The notes under the pieces were generated by a model, which was given only the letters and a program-made list of their open reading frames with translations, was not told where the DNA came from and made no database searches. From Xanthomonas hyacinthi (lineage in GTDB: Bacteria > Pseudomonadota > Gammaproteobacteria > Xanthomonadales > Xanthomonadaceae), in NCBI RefSeq assembly GCF_009769165.1, contig NZ_CP043476.1:2983001-3047000 (forward strand): DNA of 64,000 nt, in the 5' to 3' direction. Within the stretch, counting starts at the first letter, position 1. Each line of letters opens with the position of its first letter. Position numbers and translations under genes: made by a program. Below are positions 17,466 to 26,116 of the stretch, piece by piece.

Positions 17466-17860
17466 CACCGCGCTCCCGGCGCATCGGCGGCGCGGTGCGG
17501 CGCGGGACGCGACAACACGTAGGCGGCGCTGCCGGCGAAGAACAGGCCCACGCCCAGCGCCAGCTTCCAGCCCGGATGCGCACCGCACCAGAACAGCACG
17601 TAGCCCACGCCCATGCCGGCACCGGCGAAGCACTTGCCGCGGCGCGTGATCGCGCCCTGTTCGCGCCACAGCCGCAATGCGGCGCCGTAGCGGGGATGCT
17701 GCAGCAACCATGCCTCCAGCCGCGGCGAGGAGTGCGAGAAGCACCATGCCGCCAGGATCAGGAAGATCGTGGTCGGCATCACCGGCAGCAATGCGCCGAT
17801 CAGGCCCAGCGCCAGCATCAGCAGGCCCAGGCAGAACCAGGCGCCGCGGCTCAGCGCCAT
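17465..17860 (-). CDS. DUF454 (YbaN family) inner-membrane protein
   Basis: A 131-residue hydrophobic protein with FCLGLLMLALGLIGALLPVMPTTIFLILAAWCFSHSSPRLEAWLL, the signature of the YbaN/DUF454 family, then a second hydrophobic block (about 90-115). In other bacteria DUF454 genes are often found with heme oxygenase or TonB-dependent uptake genes; the function is unknown. The start at 17860 is chosen because it begins just before the first helix. An ATG at 17899 would overlap hemO by 14 bp and is also possible. Confidence 0.82.
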   Translation of the reverse strand: MALSRGAWFCLGLLMLALGLIGALLPVMPTTIFLILAAWCFSHSSPRLEAWLLQHPRYGAALRLWREQGAITRRGKCFAGAGMGVGYVLFWCGAHPGWKLALGVGLFFAGSAAYVLSRPAPHRAADAPGAR

Positions 17861-17885
17861 CGCCGCGACTCCGTGCGGCACGGCG

Positions 17886-18494
17886 TCATCGCGCGCCATC
17901 CGGAAGGTAGGTGTCGACATGGGCATAGACGCGATCGAACGCGGCGCACGCCGCAGCGACCACTGCCTGCTCCTGCGCAGGATCCAGCGGCACGCTGTCG
18001 AGCGCGGCGGTGAACTGGCGCCAATGCCGCGCGCGCCCGTCGGGGTGGCCGGCGAGATGGCGCGCGCCGAACTGCTCGTGCAGTCCCAGCTTGGCGGCCA
18101 GCTTGGCCAGGATCGCCGCGCCCAGGTTGGAACCTTCTGCCACGTACAGCCAGCCCAGCGCGTCGACCTGTTTTTCGTAGTGGCGGCCGTCCGGCGCTGG
18201 CAGCGGGTGCACGGCGGGGACCGCGACGCCCAGATCGGCCAGGTCGGCCAGCAGTTGCGGCAGGCGCCGCCGCTGCGCCAGTTCGGGGACCACGCTGGCG
18301 AGCACCGGATTGCGGTACACGCTCTCCATGTCGCTGTGGAAGCAGTACTGCACCTGCACGAAGCGCGCATAGTTCGCGCGCGATGCGAAGGGTTGCGCGG
18401 CCATGATGCGCTGGTCCAGGCGCGCATGCGCCTCGTGGGTGGCGGCCTTCAGGCGCTGGCTGCGGGTGGTGGTGTCGGCGAAGCATTCGGTCAT
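17886..18494 (-). CDS. hemO: Biliverdin-producing heme oxygenase
   Basis: A 202-residue bacterial heme oxygenase that cleaves heme to biliverdin, CO and Fe2+, releasing iron in the cytoplasm. The proximal heme ligand is probably His23 in LKAATHEAHARLD (human HO-1 pattern LKEATKEVH). The distal-helix region is recognisable in ALGWLYVAEGSNLGAAIL. The length matches PigA/HemO-type enzymes. It follows the Slam gene by 75 bp and precedes DUF454 in the same direction. It supplies the final intracellular step of the heme-uptake system. Confidence 0.92.
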   Translation of the reverse strand: MTECFADTTTRSQRLKAATHEAHARLDQRIMAAQPFASRANYARFVQVQYCFHSDMESVYRNPVLASVVPELAQRRRLPQLLADLADLGVAVPAVHPLPAPDGRHYEKQVDALGWLYVAEGSNLGAAILAKLAAKLGLHEQFGARHLAGHPDGRARHWRQFTAALDSVPLDPAQEQAVVAAACAAFDRVYAHVDTYLPDGAR

Positions 18495-18569
18495 GGCGCG
18501 GGCTCGTGGTCGGTGGGGCAGGGGCGCGGGTGAGTAGCGGGCAGTGCGGAGGAGGCACGCGATCCGGAG

Positions 18570-20063
18570 TCAGAACACGCGCTCCAGCTTCAGGCTGATC
18601 GCGTTCTTGTCGTAGCCGTACAGCCAGTCCACGTTGCTGTGGACGCGGTTGTGGCGCAGGGTGAGCAGGGGCGTGAAGCCGGCGAAGGCCAGGCGCGGCG
18701 CCTTCAGCACGAAGGTGTAGTTCTGCTCGTCGTCGCGGCGGCGCGCGCCGAGCACGGCGCTGTAGGCGCTGTAGTCGCGGTGCCGATACGAGGCGAACGC
18801 GCTGCCGACGAAACCGGCCGGCCACTGCAGCGACGCGCCCAGCCGCGCGCCGCGCTGCAGGTAGCCGTTCGCGGTTTGCTGTGCATCGCTGGCCACCACG
18901 TCGATCCCGCCGAACACGGTCCAGCGCGGACCTAGGCTGCGGAAATAGGTGGCGTAGGCCGAACGCACGCCGCCGTCGTAGTTGCGCGCGTAGTCCTGGC
19001 GCCGGTAGCGCATGTCCTTGTAGTCGGCTTCCAGCTTCAGCAGCGCGTTGGGCGACAGCGTCCAGCTCCACTCCCCGTGCACGCCCCAGGCCGCGTACAG
19101 CGCGTCGTTGCCCCAGGCGTAGTACTCGAACGTCGGCGCCAGCGAAATGCCGTGGCGGCCGCTGCGGTAGCTGTAGCCGGCCTGGGTGGTCGAGGTCAGT
19201 TCGTTATAGGCGCTGTTGTCGCGATAGCCGTAGCCGAACAGCAGCGTGCGCAGGTACAGGCCATGGTGGCCGCGCAGCGGCAGGCGCTTGTCGAGGCTGG
19301 CATCGTAGTCCACGCCGCCGGCGGCGATCGCGTCGGGCAGTTGCCGGTCGATGTAGCAGAAGCCGCTGCTGTCGGCGAGCAGGCAGGTGCGGCTGGCCGA
19401 ACTGCGGTTGAGGTTGTCGTTCCAGGTCGGGCCGAACGCGAACGCGCCGCTCCAGGCGCGGCGGCCGGCCAGCGCGCGCTGGAAATTGTCCATGCTCTTG
19501 CGCACCCCGGCGGTCCTGGAATCGTCGGTATCGACGGCGGCGGCGATCGCGTCGAACAGCTCGCCCGCCTCGCGGTCCTGCTGGTCCTCGAACAGCACGC
19601 GGGCCAGCTCAAGGCGGCCGGGCAGGAAATCCGGCTTGAGCGCGAGCAGCGCGCGGTAGTGGCGCTCGGCGTCCGCATAGCGGCCATCGCGCCGCGCCAG
19701 CGCGCCCTGCGCGTAGTGCACCAGTAGCGGGTCGCGGTCGGCCAGGGTCAGGTATTCGTCCAGGAAGCGTTGCGCCGCGTCCCATTGCTTTCGCTGCAGC
19801 GACAGGTATAGCGCGCGGCCGACATCGCTGGCGGTGTGCTCGACGGTATGCGACTTGCCGTCGATGTCGAGCGTGGGCCGTGGCGCGTCGTCGTCGAGTT
19901 CGTCCTTGAGCAGCTCGCGTTCGCGCTGCAGCGCATGCCGCTCGACGCCCTGGTCGAGCATGCGGCGGGTATCGTCGCGTTCCTGCGCGGCGGCGGGGAT
20001 CGCCGGTAGCGAAGCTCCCAGGACGAGGAGGGCGGCGAGCAGCGCAGGGGAAATGGAATGCAT
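18570..20063 (-). CDS. Slam-family outer-membrane translocator (surface lipoprotein assembly modifier, type XI secretion)
   Basis: A 497-residue protein with a signal peptide (MHSISPALLAALLVLGASLP, cut after PAAAQ). A TPR-containing N-terminal domain follows (about 85-190: LSLQRKQWDAAQRFLDEYL, GRYADAERHYRALLALKPDF). The C-terminal beta-barrel (about 200-497) has alternating strands and a terminal aromatic, LKLERVF. This is the architecture of Slam proteins (DUF560/PF04575), which move TbpB-like or hemophilin substrates across the outer membrane. Its partner is encoded directly upstream. The ATG at 20063 is used since the signal peptide begins there. Confidence 0.88.
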   Translation of the reverse strand: MHSISPALLAALLVLGASLPAIPAAAQERDDTRRMLDQGVERHALQRERELLKDELDDDAPRPTLDIDGKSHTVEHTASDVGRALYLSLQRKQWDAAQRFLDEYLTLADRDPLLVHYAQGALARRDGRYADAERHYRALLALKPDFLPGRLELARVLFEDQQDREAGELFDAIAAAVDTDDSRTAGVRKSMDNFQRALAGRRAWSGAFAFGPTWNDNLNRSSASRTCLLADSSGFCYIDRQLPDAIAAGGVDYDASLDKRLPLRGHHGLYLRTLLFGYGYRDNSAYNELTSTTQAGYSYRSGRHGISLAPTFEYYAWGNDALYAAWGVHGEWSWTLSPNALLKLEADYKDMRYRRQDYARNYDGGVRSAYATYFRSLGPRWTVFGGIDVVASDAQQTANGYLQRGARLGASLQWPAGFVGSAFASYRHRDYSAYSAVLGARRRDDEQNYTFVLKAPRLAFAGFTPLLTLRHNRVHSNVDWLYGYDKNAISLKLERVF

Positions 20064-20165
20064 CGAATCGATAGGCCAGGTGGTGGGCAGGACTGGCTTG
20101 GCCTTGGCTTGTCCTACCCGGATCATCGACTGAACGGCGAAGAGCGAATGCTCAGCGCGTTGCGC

Positions 20166-20993
20166 TCAGTTCTTGGTGCCGCCGAAGGCGGTGTCGTACT
20201 GGGTGCCGCTGAAGTTGACGATGCCGGCCAGGGCGGTCTGGCCGCTGTAGAACTGGCCGGACACCGCGCCGCCGGAGGCCACCAGGCTGCCCGATTGCGT
20301 TGCCAGGGCGGTGCTGCCGGAAATGCTGGCATTGCTGTTGATGGTGGCCGACCCGATGTTCACCGTGTAGCCGCTGCCGCTGTTGGCGATGCTGCCGGTC
20401 AGTGTGCTGGTGTTGAAGTTGGCGGTGAACACGCCCGACAGCAGGTTGCCGTTGCCGGCGTTGGCCGCGGCGTTGTAGTTGTTGATGCCGACCACGTTGT
20501 AGGTGGCCGAGCCGGTGGTGGGGACGGTGGTGTCGCCGTTGTCGCCGATGTAGTAGACGGTGCGGGTGCTGTCGCCGCTGGTGCCGTACGCGGACCATTC
20601 GCCGAACCACACGTCCTGCGCGCCGACCTGGGCAAACACGAACACGCCCAGATTGTCGTGGCTGTCCGGCGCGCCGGTATACGGGAAGTTGAGCTTGTGC
20701 ACGAGCTTGGTGCCGTCGCTGGTGCCATCCTTGTTCCAGTCCACCGCGCTGTTGGTCTTGGTGCTGTAGGCGGTGAGTCCCTGGAAATCGACTTCGTTGC
20801 CCAAGCCGGTCGAGTTGACCGAAATGCCGGCCTTGCCGCTGCTGTGCGGGCCGCCGTTGACGTCGGATTCGCCGACCTGGACGTTGCCGGTATTGCTCGA
20901 GGCGCCCTTGAAATTCGCCGCCTGGCTCGCGCCGATGGTGGCCATGGCGAGCACGGACAGCGCGAGCGCGGACAGTGTGCGATGCGTCTTCAT
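20166..20993 (-). CDS. Hemophilin-like Slam-dependent secreted hemophore
   Basis: A 275-residue exported protein. The signal peptide is MKTHRTLSALALSVLAMATI with likely cleavage at SQA/ANF. There is no lipobox cysteine, so it should be released, not lipid-anchored. The N-terminal domain (about 26-170) carries DSHDNLGVFVFAQVGAQDVW and FGEWSAYG, resembling the hemophilin handle. The C-terminal part (about 170-275) is a Gly/Ser/Asn-rich beta-barrel ending AVSGQFYSGQTALAGIVNFS, like the TbpB-type barrel that Slam recognises. The RBS AAAGGAG precedes ATG 20993. Its position between a TonB-dependent receptor and Slam supports a role as a heme scavenger. Heme ligands cannot be assigned. Confidence 0.78.
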   Translation of the reverse strand: MKTHRTLSALALSVLAMATIGASQAANFKGASSNTGNVQVGESDVNGGPHSSGKAGISVNSTGLGNEVDFQGLTAYSTKTNSAVDWNKDGTSDGTKLVHKLNFPYTGAPDSHDNLGVFVFAQVGAQDVWFGEWSAYGTSGDSTRTVYYIGDNGDTTVPTTGSATYNVVGINNYNAAANAGNGNLLSGVFTANFNTSTLTGSIANSGSGYTVNIGSATINSNASISGSTALATQSGSLVASGGAVSGQFYSGQTALAGIVNFSGTQYDTAFGGTKN

Positions 20994-21088
20994 ATTGCCA
21001 ATCTCCTTTGCGGATTGAGGTACTGCAGTTGTGCGGACGTCCTGTCCTTGACGGTCACTTTCTCCAATGTCGCCAGCGGCCGCCGCGC

Positions 21089-24000
21089 TCAGAAACGCGC
21101 GGACAGGCTGAGTTTCAGGGTCCGTCCGGGTGCGGCCACCGCCGAGCGTGTGGCCGGGTCGACGTAGTACTGGTCGGTCAGGTTGGTGCCGGTCAGCTCC
21201 ACGCTCAGGTTCTCGCGCAGCTTGTAGCTGGCGTAGGCGTCGAAGATCAGGGTCTTGCCCCAGGAGAACGGCACGTTGAAGTTGTAGACCAGGCGTCCGC
21301 CGCCGCTTTGGATCGAGTGCGCGCGGTACCAGTCCAGGTCGGGGTTCTCGTATTGCTTGAAGTAGGCGGCGCGCCCGCCGATCTCCAGGCGCCGGTCGAG
21401 GAAACGCCCGCCCAGCGACCAGGTCGCCGACAGTTCCGGCGCGGCCTGGGTCAACAGGTAACCGCCGACGAAACCGTAGTCCACGCAGTTCGGCACGGCC
21501 TGGCTGCCGAGCGCATAGCCATTGCTGGTGCTCAGGATGGCGGCGGTGCTTTCGTCGCAGACCTGGTTTTCCAGGCTGTAGTTCACGCCCAGGTCGGTGA
21601 ACAGGCGGCCGCCGTCGTAGCGCGCCTGCAATTCGACGCCGCGGATCGTCTGCTTGTCGACGTTGTCGAACTTGAAGCGCGGATCGCGTTCGATCACGTC
21701 GCGGGTCTTGTTGACGTAGTAGGCCAGCTTGACGTCGGCGGTGGCGTCGGGCCCCAGCAACTGGCCAAGATCGTGGACGTAGGCCAGTTCCCAGTTGTAG
21801 GCATGCTCCGGCTTCAGCCCCCAGGGATTGATCGAGGCGGAGAACGCCAGCGTGCTTTCGAACATGCTCGGATAACGCAGCGTCTCGGCGTAGCGCAGAT
21901 AGGCGCGGCTGTAGTCGCCGAAGTCGAGCGTGGCCGAGAAGAACGGCGTCCAGCCATGGTCCTTGCGCTTGCTCGCCTGCGCGACGTAGCTGGTGCCGAC
22001 CGCGCTGGCGCGGCACAGCCCATCGACGACGTTCGCGACCCCGTCCAGCGTGCCGTTGAGGCAGGCATTGCCGGACTTGCTGTAGTTGCCGTCGGCGTCG
22101 GCTTCCCAGGGCACGCTGTGGTTCACCGTGTAGCTGGTCGGCACCGTGGCCAGCAGTTCGTTGGCGAGCTGGTCGTAGATGTCCTGGGTGATCGCGCCCA
22201 GGTCCAGCAGCATCTTGTAGACCTCCAGGCTGTCGCCGGCCATCGCCTCGCGTTGTTGCTGGGTATAGGGTTGCGTGGTGGCGTACTCCACGTTGTATCC
22301 GGTCGTCGCGCTCGCCCGTATCTGTCCGGGGTGGGCGGCAAGGAAATCGTCGTAGGCCCAGTACGACGAGTAGCGCGCGCCTGCACTCAGGCTGAGGACA
22401 TCAAGCGGCCGCCACTCGACATTGAAGTTTGCCTGCCATTCCTGGCGGCGTCCGGCGCGCGGGTACATGCGCCAGCCGTCGCTGGTGCCGAAGTAGGCAT
22501 CGTCCGAGCGCAGCTTCTCGCGCTGCCAGCTGCCGCCCAGGGTCAGGTCCAGCGTATCGCTGAAGCGGATCTTGTTGCTGAGGGTGATGCCGTTGCGCGT
22601 GTTGCTGGCGTTGGCCAGCGCGGTGTTCTTGAGGGTCGGGTCGTAGCCCCACTGCGGATCGCCCTGGGCGAAGTTGGGGAAGCCGCCGGCGGTGTAGGTG
22701 TCGCTGGCCGTGTCGGTACGCCATAGGTTGGCGTACAGGTCGATCCAGCGGCTGTCCTCGGGGCGCCACTTGTATTCCAGGTTGTAGGCCTTGGCGTCGA
22801 CCCGGCTCAGCGGCCACTGGATCGCGCCGCGGTCTTCCGAGTTCATGATCCGCGAGGGCATGATCTCGCCGTAGTGCGAGAGGCTGTCGCGGTAGCCCAG
22901 TTGCAGCGCCTGCGCGTCGTCGATGCGCCAGGTGGCCTTGAACAGCCACGATTCCATCCGGCTGGAGGTATTGGTCACCTCGTTGCCGGGTTTCCAGTAG
23001 TTCGCCATCGAGGTGATGTAGTCCTCGGCATAGGAACTGCGTTCGTCGCTGTAGTAGCCGGTGTTGTGCTTGCCGGCGTAGTAGTTGCCGCGTTCGCGGT
23101 AGGCATAGGCGGCCAGCAGGTCGAGCCGGTCGCTCGGGCGCCAGCCCAGGGCCACCCGGTAGGCGTAGTCCTCGCCGGCGAAGACGTTGTAGCCACCGCC
23201 GCCGGTCCTGGGCGTGACCCGCAGCGTCTGGTCCGCATACGGAATGGCCGGCGTGTCCTGCGGAAAGCCTTCCACCGTGCGGTAGTCCTCGCCGGTGTGC
23301 AGGGTCGGCAGCCGCGGCGAGGTCGCATTGCTGCTGCCTTCGAGCTTGACTTCGCCGCCGAAGCGCTGGCCCGGCGCGACGACGTCGTCCACGTCCAGGG
23401 TGTCGATGACCATCGCGCCGCCGACGCCGGTGGTGACGTTGCGGGTCAGCGACGGGCCCTTGAGGATCTGGATGCCGCCGATCAGGAACGGGTCGATGTA
23501 GTTGCGGTTGCTGGCGCCGTTGTAGCCGCGCCAGACCGTCAGCGCCTGCTCGGTGCCGTCGATCGTCACCGGCACGCGGCCGGGGCCCTGGATGCCGCGG
23601 ATGTTGATGTCCAGCGCGCCGCTGTTGCGGGCGTCGCCGCTGAACACGCCGGCGACGCCGTTGAGCAGGTCAGATGGAGTCGCGCCCTTGTAGCGTTCGA
23701 CCTCGCTGCGGCCGATGTAGGCGGTCGACAGGTCCAGGTCGTAGACGTCGTCGTAGCCCTGCACATCGCGCGCGCTGCCGGTGGCGTCGCCGCGCGCGGC
23801 CCCGGCAACGTTCAGCGTATCGGTAACGATCGCCGGCGCGTGCTCGCCCGGCGCAGGGTCGTTGGCCGCGGCCTCCAGCGTGACCGCATTGGCGCCGGTG
23901 CGGCGCGGCACCAAGCCGCTGCCCTGCAGCAGCCGCTGCAGGGCCTGCTCGGCGCTGTAGTCGCCCTTCACCGCTGGGGCGACGAGGGCGTAGGGCTCCT

Positions 24001-24238
24001 GTCTGCTGTACAGCACCTGCAATCCGGTTTGGGCGGACAGCTTCACCAGCGCGTCGGGCAGCGGCTGGGCGTCCAGGTCGATGGCATAGCGTGCCGGCTG
24101 CGTGCTCGCCGCAGTGGCCGGCGATTGCGCGGATGCCGTGGTCGCGGCGCCGAGCAGGGACAGCGCGATGGTGCTGGAGAGCAAGGTACGGCAGGCAGGA
24201 AAGTGGCGCCTGCGGACGGCTACGGTGTCGGTGGACAT
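21089..24238 (-). CDS. TonB-dependent receptor with signalling (STN) domain, probable heme/hemophilin receptor
   Basis: A 1049-residue outer-membrane receptor. The signal peptide is about 1-37. The STN domain (about 50-110: YAIDLDAQPLPDALVKLSAQ, then VKGDYSAEQALQRLL) signals to FecR. A plug (about 165-300: SDLLNGVAGVFSGDARNSG, DINIRGIQGPGRVPVTIDG) and a 22-strand barrel ending LKLSLSARF complete it. The barrel has AETLRYPSMFES, where heme receptors of the HasR/HemR type carry their conserved FRAP-like loop. The substrate is inferred from flanking hemophilin, Slam and heme oxygenase genes. The short distance and poor RBS before ATG 24238 leave some doubt about the exact start. Confidence 0.88.
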   Translation of the reverse strand: MSTDTVAVRRRHFPACRTLLSSTIALSLLGAATTASAQSPATAASTQPARYAIDLDAQPLPDALVKLSAQTGLQVLYSRQEPYALVAPAVKGDYSAEQALQRLLQGSGLVPRRTGANAVTLEAAANDPAPGEHAPAIVTDTLNVAGAARGDATGSARDVQGYDDVYDLDLSTAYIGRSEVERYKGATPSDLLNGVAGVFSGDARNSGALDINIRGIQGPGRVPVTIDGTEQALTVWRGYNGASNRNYIDPFLIGGIQILKGPSLTRNVTTGVGGAMVIDTLDVDDVVAPGQRFGGEVKLEGSSNATSPRLPTLHTGEDYRTVEGFPQDTPAIPYADQTLRVTPRTGGGGYNVFAGEDYAYRVALGWRPSDRLDLLAAYAYRERGNYYAGKHNTGYYSDERSSYAEDYITSMANYWKPGNEVTNTSSRMESWLFKATWRIDDAQALQLGYRDSLSHYGEIMPSRIMNSEDRGAIQWPLSRVDAKAYNLEYKWRPEDSRWIDLYANLWRTDTASDTYTAGGFPNFAQGDPQWGYDPTLKNTALANASNTRNGITLSNKIRFSDTLDLTLGGSWQREKLRSDDAYFGTSDGWRMYPRAGRRQEWQANFNVEWRPLDVLSLSAGARYSSYWAYDDFLAAHPGQIRASATTGYNVEYATTQPYTQQQREAMAGDSLEVYKMLLDLGAITQDIYDQLANELLATVPTSYTVNHSVPWEADADGNYSKSGNACLNGTLDGVANVVDGLCRASAVGTSYVAQASKRKDHGWTPFFSATLDFGDYSRAYLRYAETLRYPSMFESTLAFSASINPWGLKPEHAYNWELAYVHDLGQLLGPDATADVKLAYYVNKTRDVIERDPRFKFDNVDKQTIRGVELQARYDGGRLFTDLGVNYSLENQVCDESTAAILSTSNGYALGSQAVPNCVDYGFVGGYLLTQAAPELSATWSLGGRFLDRRLEIGGRAAYFKQYENPDLDWYRAHSIQSGGGRLVYNFNVPFSWGKTLIFDAYASYKLRENLSVELTGTNLTDQYYVDPATRSAVAAPGRTLKLSLSARF

Positions 24239-24285
24239 GGAGTCGGGTATCGGGAAGAAGAAGTTGTTATGCGAACGAAAATCAT

Positions 24286-24310
24286 TACGTTCTTCCTGAT
24301 GACACGTTCC
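24286..24310 (-). promoter_or_regulatory. Candidate ECF-sigma promoter for the receptor gene
   Basis: On the minus strand GGAAC (24310-24306) and CGTA (24289-24286) are 16 bp apart, the usual spacing and sequence type of ECF-sigma promoters. It lies about 50 bp before the receptor ATG and is a likely target of the linked FecI-type factor. A Fur-box-like stretch (24271-24290, about 12 of 19 positions by eye) overlaps the -10. Confidence 0.45.
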
Positions 24311-24377
24311 GACGCGGCCGAACTACCCAGTCGGTTTGCCGATCCCATTGCGGATCGGTGTTTTGTTTATATTCGGT

Positions 24378-25427
24378 TCACTTTTTCTGGCGGCTTGGCG
24401 TTGCCTGGGTCGCCGGCCGGTACACGACGGTCGCCCAGCCCAGGTGCACTGCGTCCAGCTGCAGGCTGTCCAGCAGCACCTGCAGGCTGGCATCCGGATC
24501 GGCGATGCTGAACGCACCGGAGACCGGCAGCGCGCGCACGTCGTCGCCGCGCAACTGGATGCTGCCGTGGCGGTAGCGCGAGAGTTCGCGGACCACTTGC
24601 GACAGCGGCGTGTTGTAGAAGACCAGTTGCCGCCGCCGCCACGCCGCCACCGCGAACGGATCGCGCCCGGCCTCGCGGCGCACCGCATGTCCCGCCAGCC
24701 ATGCGCTTTGCCCGGCGCCGAGTACCGCGCCGGTTCCTCCTGCCGGCGGGCTGACGGCGACGCGGCCTTCGACCACGCTGACCTGCGCGCGGTCGTCGTC
24801 GAGGCGGACGTTGAATGCGGTTCCCAGCACGCGTGCGCTGCCGCCGGCGCTGTCGACGACGAAGGGCCGGCGCGGGTCGCGCACGACCTGGAAGAACGCT
24901 TCGCCGCGCAGCAGCCTGACCGAACGCGTGTCCTTGCGCATGTGCACGGCGATGGCGCTGTCGGTATTGAGCGTGACGACGCTGCCGTCCTCAAGTTGCA
25001 ACTGCCGCATCGCGCCGATCCGGGTATAGGCATCGCTGCGCAGGCGATCCAGGCCGCCGCCACCGAGCCAGGTGCCGGCGCCGATCGCCAAGGCCAGCGC
25101 GGCGGCCAGTGCCTGCCAGTGCCGTCGCGCCGACCGGCGCCGCGTCGGCGCGACCGCCGTCGCCGCCGCGATTGCGTGCGAAGGCGACGGCTCGGTCTGC
25201 AGCGGATCGATGCCGAGTTCGTCGCCGACGTCGGCAGCGGGCCGCTGCAGCATGCCCAGCAGCGCGCGCGCCGCCGCCATCGCCTGCGTCCGCGCGGCGG
25301 GAGCGACGGCTAACCAGTCCCGGTAGCGCTGCAAGGCGTCGGCATCGCCGGGCGCTGCGTCCAGGCGCAGGATCCAGTGGACGGCTTGGTCGAACAGGTC
25401 GTCGTCGACGGAGGAGTTTTCGGGCAT
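24378..25427 (-). CDS. FecR-type anti-sigma/sigma regulator
   Basis: A 349-residue inner-membrane regulator. The cytoplasmic N-terminal DUF4880 domain (FDQAVHWILRLDAAPGDADALQRYRDWLA) binds sigma. A membrane helix (about 108-125: ALAAALALAIGAGTWLGG) and the periplasmic FecR domain (LEDGSVVTLNTDSAIAVHM..., LRGEAFFQV, GTAFNVR, VVEGRVAV) follow. A C-terminal part resembles the STN-binding region (YNTPLSQVVRELSRY). The ATG at 25427 (MPENSSVDDDLFDQA) starts at the conserved N-terminus. It relays receptor occupancy to the sigma factor encoded upstream. Confidence 0.92.
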   Translation of the reverse strand: MPENSSVDDDLFDQAVHWILRLDAAPGDADALQRYRDWLAVAPAARTQAMAAARALLGMLQRPAADVGDELGIDPLQTEPSPSHAIAAATAVAPTRRRSARRHWQALAAALALAIGAGTWLGGGGLDRLRSDAYTRIGAMRQLQLEDGSVVTLNTDSAIAVHMRKDTRSVRLLRGEAFFQVVRDPRRPFVVDSAGGSARVLGTAFNVRLDDDRAQVSVVEGRVAVSPPAGGTGAVLGAGQSAWLAGHAVRREAGRDPFAVAAWRRRQLVFYNTPLSQVVRELSRYRHGSIQLRGDDVRALPVSGAFSIADPDASLQVLLDSLQLDAVHLGWATVVYRPATQATPSRQKK

Positions 25428-25537
25428 CGTCTGCCTATCCGCAAGGAATGGGGTTGTCGGCCGCGATGAAGGCAATCCGCGGGTCACTCACGAGCATGAC
25501 GGGTCCAGCGCTGCCGATCCCGTAGCCGCGCGCTGGC

Positions 25538-26083
25538 TCAGCTGTCCCGGCCAGCCTCCCGCAGCCGGCGCCGGCAATGGGCGACCGCGACGGCGATGTG
25601 CTTTTCCACCGTGCGCGGCGAGATGCCCAGTTGCGCGGCGATCTGCGCCATGCTCAGGTTGCGGCCGCGGAACAGCACGAAGACCCGCCGGGCCTGGTCG
25701 GGCAGGTCGCGGATCGCTTGCAGCAGCACAGCGTATTCCTGCTGGCCCAGGGTCGCGTCGTAGGGCGATGGGCCCGCGCTGGGAACGTCTTCCGCCGCGT
25801 TCGCAGGGGCCAGAAAGCGGCCGCGCGATGCGGCCAGCCGTTGCCGGTCCAGCGCCACATTGTCGACCACGCGGCGCAGGTAGGTGACCGGATCGCGGAC
25901 GCCATGGGTGCCGGCGGCGTCGCCACCGGCCGGGCGCGATGCCAGGCGGATCCAGGCGTCGTGCACGATGTCGCCCGCGGCGCCGGCGTACTTGCGCGTT
26001 GCATAGCGGTGCAGTTCCGCGTAGCTGCTTTCCAGTTCGTCCGCCAGCGAGGCAGGCGTGGCGGGAGAGGGAGGAGTGGACAT
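25538..26083 (-). CDS. FecI-type ECF RNA polymerase sigma factor
   Basis: A 181-residue iron-starvation-type sigma factor. Region 2 is about 20-85 (ELHRYATRKYAGAAGDIVHDAWIRL, YLRRVVDNVALDR). Region 4 is about 120-175, with the helix-turn-helix MAQIAAQLGISPRTVEKHIA. FecI, FecR and an STN receptor in this order form a cell-surface signalling unit. It is first in the heme locus, and a sigma-70-like promoter overlapped by a Fur-box-like palindrome lies 34 bp before its ATG, so it is probably made when iron is short. Confidence 0.93.
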   Translation of the reverse strand: MSTPPSPATPASLADELESSYAELHRYATRKYAGAAGDIVHDAWIRLASRPAGGDAAGTHGVRDPVTYLRRVVDNVALDRQRLAASRGRFLAPANAAEDVPSAGPSPYDATLGQQEYAVLLQAIRDLPDQARRVFVLFRGRNLSMAQIAAQLGISPRTVEKHIAVAVAHCRRRLREAGRDS

Positions 26084-26116
26084 GGCATCCGTCCAGGACC
26101 ACGGAAGAGGTGTGTG

